In this document: positions 6,861 to 10,824 of the stretch, piece by piece
Numbering within the stretch: the stretch's first letter is position 1
How the letters are laid out: every line of letters begins with the position of its first letter
Source: JAQXDR01 sp038138625
Lineage (GTDB): Bacteria > Pseudomonadota > Alphaproteobacteria > Rhodobacterales > Rhodobacteraceae
Direction of reading: 5' to 3'
Length of the DNA stretch: 10,824 nt
Assembly (NCBI GenBank): GCA_038138625.1
Contig: JAYQEA010000121.1
Span: forward strand, 1-10,824
Made by a program: the position numbers and the translations under genes
Notes under the pieces: model-generated
The model's database searches: none
The model's input: only the letters and a program-made list of their open reading frames with translations
Told to the model about the DNA's origin: nothing

Positions 6861-7885
6861 CGCAGACCCGACATATGTGCAACCCGCGCCATCAAATCTA
6901 TACCGAATTGCTGGAACAGATGGACCATATCCACGAAAACCCAATTTTCGACGAATTCATCTCCCTTTCGCAGCCAAAAATCGATCCCGTTCACACTGGC
7001 GCGTTTATTGCTTGCAGACTGACCAAGATAGGGGCCGCTATGGGTCAACCACACTCCTGGCAGGCTGGAGGCCCCCACAAAATCGCCCTCGGCAATAAGG
7101 TTATCCAGATCACCAACCTGACGGTCTGGAAATGCAGCCAGCCATGGCCGCTGATGTAGGTCTTCGAACTCAGCAAAACTCAGGCATGCCCCAATGCCAC
7201 CGGGTCCGTACCACTTCAAGTTTTGATGAAAAAATCCAGCCATATTCATGCTATTGAGCTGTTCTCGATCAAATCCGTTCAGACCGTCAAAGATAAAACG
7301 ACGTGCAAATCGCAAGGTGTCTGCACTCCGCCCGGGGTCCTGAGCCAGTGTCAGGATCCCATCAATCCCCGTCGGTGCCGGATAGACGAAAGGGGCCCCG
7401 CGCGCGACCGGCAAAGGCGACAAACCAATTTGTTCCAACCAGTCAATCACATCAATCAGACACTGGATCCGAATAATCCGCCCCTGTTCATCGAATTCGA
7501 GAAATTCGCTCCATCTCAGGCGCATACGCGTGTTGCGTGCCGGAATGCCCCAAATATCACCCGTCTGCACACCGCATAAATAACCGGTTGCCCCAACCCA
7601 CATGGCCCCATCTGCAGAACCGTTTGCACGTCCGTCCGATGCCCCCCCCATCAGGATATGCACCTGCCGTTGCAAGCCATCGAAGGCACGTTTCAATGGT
7701 GCAAGAACCGATTGTGCAATCGCCTGACCGCCGATCAGGTCACCCACCGGCTGAAATCCCTGCCAGACCACAGCATCGGCGAGGTGGGCACGAGAAAGCT
7801 GCCCCATTTCGTGAGGGCGAGCCCCATCTATTTCTGCCCACCATGCAGCCGCCCGGGCTTTGTTGCGTTGGTTTGCGTCACTCAT
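6857..7885 (-). CDS. Two-domain SnoaL/NTF2-like protein, downstream of the HisD-like gene
   Basis: A 342-residue protein with two NTF2-like domains (about 10-155 and 185-335). The first carries VHILMGG (75-81), WVGATGYLCG (96-105) and RWSEFLEFDEQGRI (124-137). The second carries WYGPGGIGA (225-233), THSGPYLG (281-288), DFW (302-304) and ENWVFVDM (313-320). The same landmarks appear in the protein at 9182-10246, so the two are paralogues flanking the HisD-like gene. Cone-fold proteins of this type are cofactor-free cyclases, isomerases or dehydratases; His282 and Asp302 are candidate catalytic residues by comparison with SnoaL (inference). The frame is open further upstream to 7945, but I chose ATG 7885 because it forms ATGA with the HisD-like stop, has GGAG ten bases before it, and removes a 20-residue tail unlike the family. 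Confidence 0.87.
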   Translation of the reverse strand: MSDANQRNKARAAAWWAEIDGARPHEMGQLSRAHLADAVVWQGFQPVGDLIGGQAIAQSVLAPLKRAFDGLQRQVHILMGGASDGRANGSADGAMWVGATGYLCGVQTGDIWGIPARNTRMRLRWSEFLEFDEQGRIIRIQCLIDVIDWLEQIGLSPLPVARGAPFVYPAPTGIDGILTLAQDPGRSADTLRFARRFIFDGLNGFDREQLNSMNMAGFFHQNLKWYGPGGIGACLSFAEFEDLHQRPWLAAFPDRQVGDLDNLIAEGDFVGASSLPGVWLTHSGPYLGQSASNKRASVNGIDFWLRKGDEFVENWVFVDMVHLFQQFGIDLMARVAHMSGLR

Positions 7886-9192
7886 TCTGCGGCCGCTCCA
7901 TACGGAACGTTTTTGCCACTGTAGCGACGCACGCGAATATTGCATTGTTCGGCGTGGCCGACGAACCCCTCAAGCATACACAATCGCGATCCGTATTCCC
8001 CGATCATGGCCGCAGCTTCATCGGTCAGAATCTTTTGGTAGCTATGTGTTTTCAGATATTTACCAACCCAAAGACCACCAGTGTAGCGGCCCGCTTTTTT
8101 TGTGGGCAACGTGTGATTGGTGCCAATGACCTTGTCCCCGTTTGCGACATTGGTGCGTGCGCCCAGAAACAGGGCTCCGTAGCAGGTCATATTCTCCAAA
8201 AACCAATCATCGCGATCCGTCATCACCTGCACATGTTCAGAGGCAATGTCATCTGCGACGGTCAGCATCTCTTCGTAAGTATCGCACAGGATGACTTCGC
8301 CGTAGTCACGCCATGACGCACCCGCCGTTTCAGATGTTGGGAGAATTTCAAGCAACCGGTCTATTTCGGCAAGTGTTTCAGTCGCCAGTTTACGGCTGTT
8401 GGTCAACAAAACCGCGGGGCTGTTGTAGCCGTGTTCCGCCTGCCCCAGCAAATCCGTCGCGCAAAGCTCTGCATCTACCGTATCGTCGGCAATAACCATG
8501 GTTTCGGTGGGGCCAGCGAACAGATCAATACCCACCCGTCCGAAAAGCTGCCGTTTGGCTTCTGCAACAAAGGCATTTCCGGGACCGACCAATAAATGCA
8601 CCGGGTCGATACTGGCAGTGCCAATGGCCATGGCACCAACAGCCTGAATTCCGCCCAGCACATAGATTTCATGCGCGCCACCCAGATGCATGGCTGCGAT
8701 CACGGCAGGATTGGGTTGACCCTTAAAGGGCGGCGTGCAGGCAATAATACGTGGCACGCCTGCGACCGAAGCAGTTGCCACCGACATATGCGCTGATGCG
8801 ACCATTGGAAATTTGCCACCCGGGACATAGCACCCCACTGATTGAACAGGTATGTTTTTGTGACCCAAAATCACACCGGGCAATGTCTCCACCTCTATAT
8901 CACGCATACTGTCGCGCTGCGCCTGCGCGAAATTGCGGACCTGTTCCTGTGCAAATTTGATGTCCTGCATGTCGCGGTCAGACACCTGCTCCATCAGGGC
9001 GTCTATTTCAGGTTGCGTCAATCGGTAGCTAGCACGGTCGTACTTGTCGAACCCAACCGACATCTCGCGCACAGCGACATCACCCCTTGCCTCGATATCG
9101 GTCAGCGCAGACTTCACAATATCAGCAACCTTGGCATCTTCCTCTGCCCGGTCTTGTTGCGATTTTGAGGACTTCAGGTATTCAACCGGCAT
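7882..9192 (-). CDS. HisD-family NAD-dependent dehydrogenase, sulfopropanediol 3-dehydrogenase-like
   Basis: A 436-residue member of the histidinol dehydrogenase family, which oxidises a primary alcohol to a carboxylate in two NAD-dependent steps at a zinc site. The zinc ligands of HisD are all conserved: Gln251 and His254 in GQAEHG, Asp353 in NGDKVIGTNH, and His413 in VGHAEQ. The catalytic pair is Glu319-His320 in SEHVQV. GCYVPGG (120-126) and LVGPGNAFVAEAKRQ (201-215) are family signatures. The neighbours have nothing to do with histidine synthesis, and the opening PVEYLK resembles, from memory, the HpsN type that converts 2,3-dihydroxypropane-1-sulfonate to sulfolactate. I infer oxidation of a small diol or related alcohol, not necessarily a sulfonate. 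AAAGGA lies 7 bases before the ATG. The start overlaps the preceding gene by 11 bases. Cytoplasmic. Confidence 0.94.
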   Translation of the reverse strand: MPVEYLKSSKSQQDRAEEDAKVADIVKSALTDIEARGDVAVREMSVGFDKYDRASYRLTQPEIDALMEQVSDRDMQDIKFAQEQVRNFAQAQRDSMRDIEVETLPGVILGHKNIPVQSVGCYVPGGKFPMVASAHMSVATASVAGVPRIIACTPPFKGQPNPAVIAAMHLGGAHEIYVLGGIQAVGAMAIGTASIDPVHLLVGPGNAFVAEAKRQLFGRVGIDLFAGPTETMVIADDTVDAELCATDLLGQAEHGYNSPAVLLTNSRKLATETLAEIDRLLEILPTSETAGASWRDYGEVILCDTYEEMLTVADDIASEHVQVMTDRDDWFLENMTCYGALFLGARTNVANGDKVIGTNHTLPTKKAGRYTGGLWVGKYLKTHSYQKILTDEAAAMIGEYGSRLCMLEGFVGHAEQCNIRVRRYSGKNVPYGAAAE

Positions 9193-10246
9193 CGTAAGAT
9201 CCTTTCATGTCGCCTACCGCCTGCGCGGCTGGTATCATTTTCCGTGGGCCACAGGGCTGGTCGTGAAATCCTTCAAACAGGTCACACCCCATTTGCAAAA
9301 GAACATCTGGCAGATCTACCAGCACCCAGTTTTCAGCCAACTTATCGGTGTCGCGGCGCCACCAGTCACAAACCCGCATGTAGACTGTTTGATCATCAGA
9401 AGGTTGATCCAGAAAGCTGTGGCGACGCTTGCACATGAGCGATGGCCATCCTGCGATGCAGGCATAGTGACCATCCGCAAAACGCGTGAAATGTCGCGTG
9501 ACCCCATTTCCTGACAAAGCCCCAGACCAGCTATCGAACGCCTGTTCAAACGGAACCTGAAAACTGCTGAAGTCGGCCAGACCAGAAAACGCACCAAAAC
9601 CGGCAGGTCCATACCACATCATATCGTCGTGCCAATCCGCGCGCCAGGCTTGGTCAGTATGTCCCAAGCCGCGCAGCATTGTTTCAACAATATCCAGCGT
9701 GCGGTTTGTGATGTCGTCGGCTTGATCGGTCAGAACCAATCCGTCTTGCGTAGCAGGCCCTGGCATGACACCCACATATCCCCGCGTCGCGCCTGGGCTG
9801 TCATGGATGGGCCATTGGCCAGTCGCACTCATCAGCTGTGGAATGTCCAGAAAGCCGGTAACCTCGACCGCGTGACCATTCTCAACCTGAAAAAATTCCC
9901 CATAGCGCATAAATTCCAACCGGTTCGAATGCGTCAATCCCAACCAATCAGCCGTAAAATTTCCCGTGAAATACCCATGACACGAGACCCAGGCCTTCTC
10001 TTCAAAATTGCCCCCAATCAAAATATCAGTGCGACGTGTCAGGTTTGAGAAGCTGGCGTGAAGACTGGACAGAAACCCGTCTATGTAGCCGTCAACACCC
10101 GACAAATCGTTGAAAGGATGCACGATCCGCACCTTTGCATCTGATGCTATAAACGCTTGTGCAGCAGAACGCGCCCGATCAATTCCAGGCTTGGATTGGG
10201 CGGTCAAAAAACGATGCGCTTTCAATTTTGCAGTCAAAAGGGTCAT
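9182..10246 (-). CDS. Two-domain SnoaL/NTF2-like protein, upstream of the HisD-like gene
   Basis: A 354-residue protein with two NTF2-like domains (about 20-145 and 175-325). Domain one shows TDILIGG (73-79), WVSCHGYFTGNF (86-97) and RYGEFFQVENG (114-124). Domain two shows WYGPAGFGAF (211-220), DWW (294-296) and ENWVLVDL (305-312), followed by LLQMG. These positions match the protein at 6857-7885, marking the two as diverged duplicates. Unlike that protein, the stretch equivalent to THSG reads AGWPSLMC (265-272), so the candidate catalytic histidine is missing from domain two. It could be an inactive partner in a hetero-oligomer or use other residues (inference). The reaction is unknown. The ATG overlaps the stop of the single-domain gene as ATGA. 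The last 20 residues form a polar tail that carries the ribosome binding site of the HisD-like gene in its coding sequence. Confidence 0.87.
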   Translation of the reverse strand: MTLLTAKLKAHRFLTAQSKPGIDRARSAAQAFIASDAKVRIVHPFNDLSGVDGYIDGFLSSLHASFSNLTRRTDILIGGNFEEKAWVSCHGYFTGNFTADWLGLTHSNRLEFMRYGEFFQVENGHAVEVTGFLDIPQLMSATGQWPIHDSPGATRGYVGVMPGPATQDGLVLTDQADDITNRTLDIVETMLRGLGHTDQAWRADWHDDMMWYGPAGFGAFSGLADFSSFQVPFEQAFDSWSGALSGNGVTRHFTRFADGHYACIAGWPSLMCKRRHSFLDQPSDDQTVYMRVCDWWRRDTDKLAENWVLVDLPDVLLQMGCDLFEGFHDQPCGPRKMIPAAQAVGDMKGSYDAG

Positions 10247-10767
10247 GGCGCAGGCGCAACCCTTTCGCCTTTGTCAAAGGCTTCCCAGCCTTCGCCGTTA
10301 AAGACATCAACGCCCAGTTGCGCCAAAACATGCGGAAAATCCACCATCACCCAGTTGTCGGAGATCTTGCCATCTTCTACTTTCCAAAAGTCCATGTAGC
10401 GGATTTGAATACGCTTGCCTGTTGGCGCGACCCCCATGAAGGTGCCTGAATGCGTTGCTTCTTGCCGCCCAAAGGCTGCGGCCCACTCCCCCATGAACAG
10501 GCGGGCTTCATCAATACACACCTTGTCGGAAAAAGCCGCCTGAAAGGGGCGTTGCCAGTTATCTTGGAATTCTTGCAATCCGCGTTTCGTGCCACATCCG
10601 GTATTGCCCATCCAACGAAAACCTTGGGCAAAAAAATCACCGATGTCGTCAATACGATGGTCATTCAGCCCATCAACCATTCCCTCAATTACAGCGCGTG
10701 TCTGATCGGTTTTTGTCATATCCGTATCACGGCTCAGTGCGGCTTGCGTCGGGCGCGATCCCTTCAT
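10243..10767 (-). CDS. Single-domain SnoaL-like protein (ester cyclase/NTF2 family)
   Basis: A 174-residue protein with one SnoaL-like domain at about residues 22-155. It has WMGNTGCGTKRG (52-63), THSGTFMGVAPTGKRI (105-120), MDFW (125-128) and the common ending EDGKISDNWVMVD (131-143) before a closing helix AQLG. It is the most canonical SnoaL-like copy in the window; His106 and Asp126 are the likely pocket residues by comparison with polyketide cyclases (inference). Family members catalyse aldol-type ring closure, isomerisation or dehydration, but many in catabolic operons are uncharacterised. I chose ATG 10767, with AGGA six bases upstream and a TGA of another frame forming ATGA. An internal ATG at 10719 (residue 17), where family similarity begins, is a possible shorter start with a weaker ribosome site. 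The stop forms ATGA with the next gene. Confidence 0.88.
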   Translation of the reverse strand: MKGSRPTQAALSRDTDMTKTDQTRAVIEGMVDGLNDHRIDDIGDFFAQGFRWMGNTGCGTKRGLQEFQDNWQRPFQAAFSDKVCIDEARLFMGEWAAAFGRQEATHSGTFMGVAPTGKRIQIRYMDFWKVEDGKISDNWVMVDFPHVLAQLGVDVFNGEGWEAFDKGERVAPAP

Positions 10768-10824
10768 GACATGTCCTTTTCGAAAGTATGGTTGGTTACT
10801 CCGGCCATCGGGCAGGAATAGGAC
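10764..10824 (-). CDS. C-terminal end of an unidentified upstream gene (cut by the right edge)
   Basis: One minus-strand frame enters from the right edge and gives about 19 residues ending in HTFEKDMS before a TGA at 10766-10764, which overlaps the start of the SnoaL-like gene as ATGA. This is the junction type used throughout the operon, so I read it as the tail of the preceding operon gene. It is too short to identify. The frame of the SnoaL-like gene itself is also open to the edge, so a longer version of that gene without an upstream partner cannot be excluded. Confidence 0.35.
   Translation of the reverse strand, partial: SYSCPMAGVTNHTFEKDMS

Noticed and set aside
7886..7945. A 20-residue longer N-terminus for the SnoaL-like protein at 6857-7885
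   Set aside because: It would overlap the HisD-like gene by 64 bases, while ATG 7885 forms the ATGA overlap typical of the operon and begins where family-like sequence begins.
7537..8316. Long plus-strand open frame (259 codons)
   Set aside because: It lies opposite the well-supported HisD-like and SnoaL-like genes, and its translation shows no family motif; it is an antisense shadow.
7882..9192. True histidinol dehydrogenase of histidine biosynthesis
   Set aside because: No other his gene is nearby, and the surrounding genes are catabolic and translationally coupled to it.

Overview
The window reads as part of a bacterial catabolic (accessory) operon. The moderate GC content, the mix of enzyme families and the gene style suggest a marine alphaproteobacterium of the Roseobacter/Rhodobacteraceae type; this is inference from family resemblance, since no rRNA or other marker is present. 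Every gene I can support lies on the minus strand, so transcription runs from the right edge (10824) to the left edge (1). No RNA genes, insertion sequences, CRISPR arrays or convincing terminators were seen.

Layout in transcription order: the last codons of an unidentified upstream gene (10764-10824); a single-domain SnoaL-like protein (10243-10767); a two-domain SnoaL-like protein (9182-10246); a HisD-family NAD-dependent dehydrogenase resembling sulfopropanediol 3-dehydrogenase (7882-9192); a second two-domain SnoaL-like protein (6857-7885); a possible 94-residue unknown protein (6576-6860); a short-chain dehydrogenase (5812-6579); a possible 76-residue unknown protein (5585-5815); a LacI-type regulator (4567-5592); a third two-domain SnoaL-like protein (3602-4570); a 112-base gap; a bicupin protein (2518-3486); a multi-pass DUF2157-like membrane protein (1322-2521); a MetE-type zinc methyltransferase catalytic domain (188-1303); and the first 64 residues of an alpha/beta hydrolase that leaves the window at the left (1-191).

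The genes are packed very tightly. Nine junctions are four-base ATGA stop/start overlaps, two more are overlaps of 8 and 11 bases, and only two gaps exist (18 and 112 bases). This argues for one polycistronic unit with translational coupling, possibly with a second promoter in the 112-base gap.

Functionally, the set looks like a degradation pathway for a small hydroxylated, possibly methylated or esterified, compound. The HisD-like enzyme would take an alcohol to an acid, the SDR would oxidise or reduce a hydroxyl or keto group, the MetE-like protein could remove a methyl or alkyl group, the hydrolase could cleave an ester or C-C bond, and the LacI protein would sense the substrate. The striking feature is four SnoaL/NTF2-like proteins carrying seven such domains in one operon, two of them paralogues flanking the HisD-like gene. 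I do not recognise this combination as a described pathway, and the substrate cannot be named from sequence alone.
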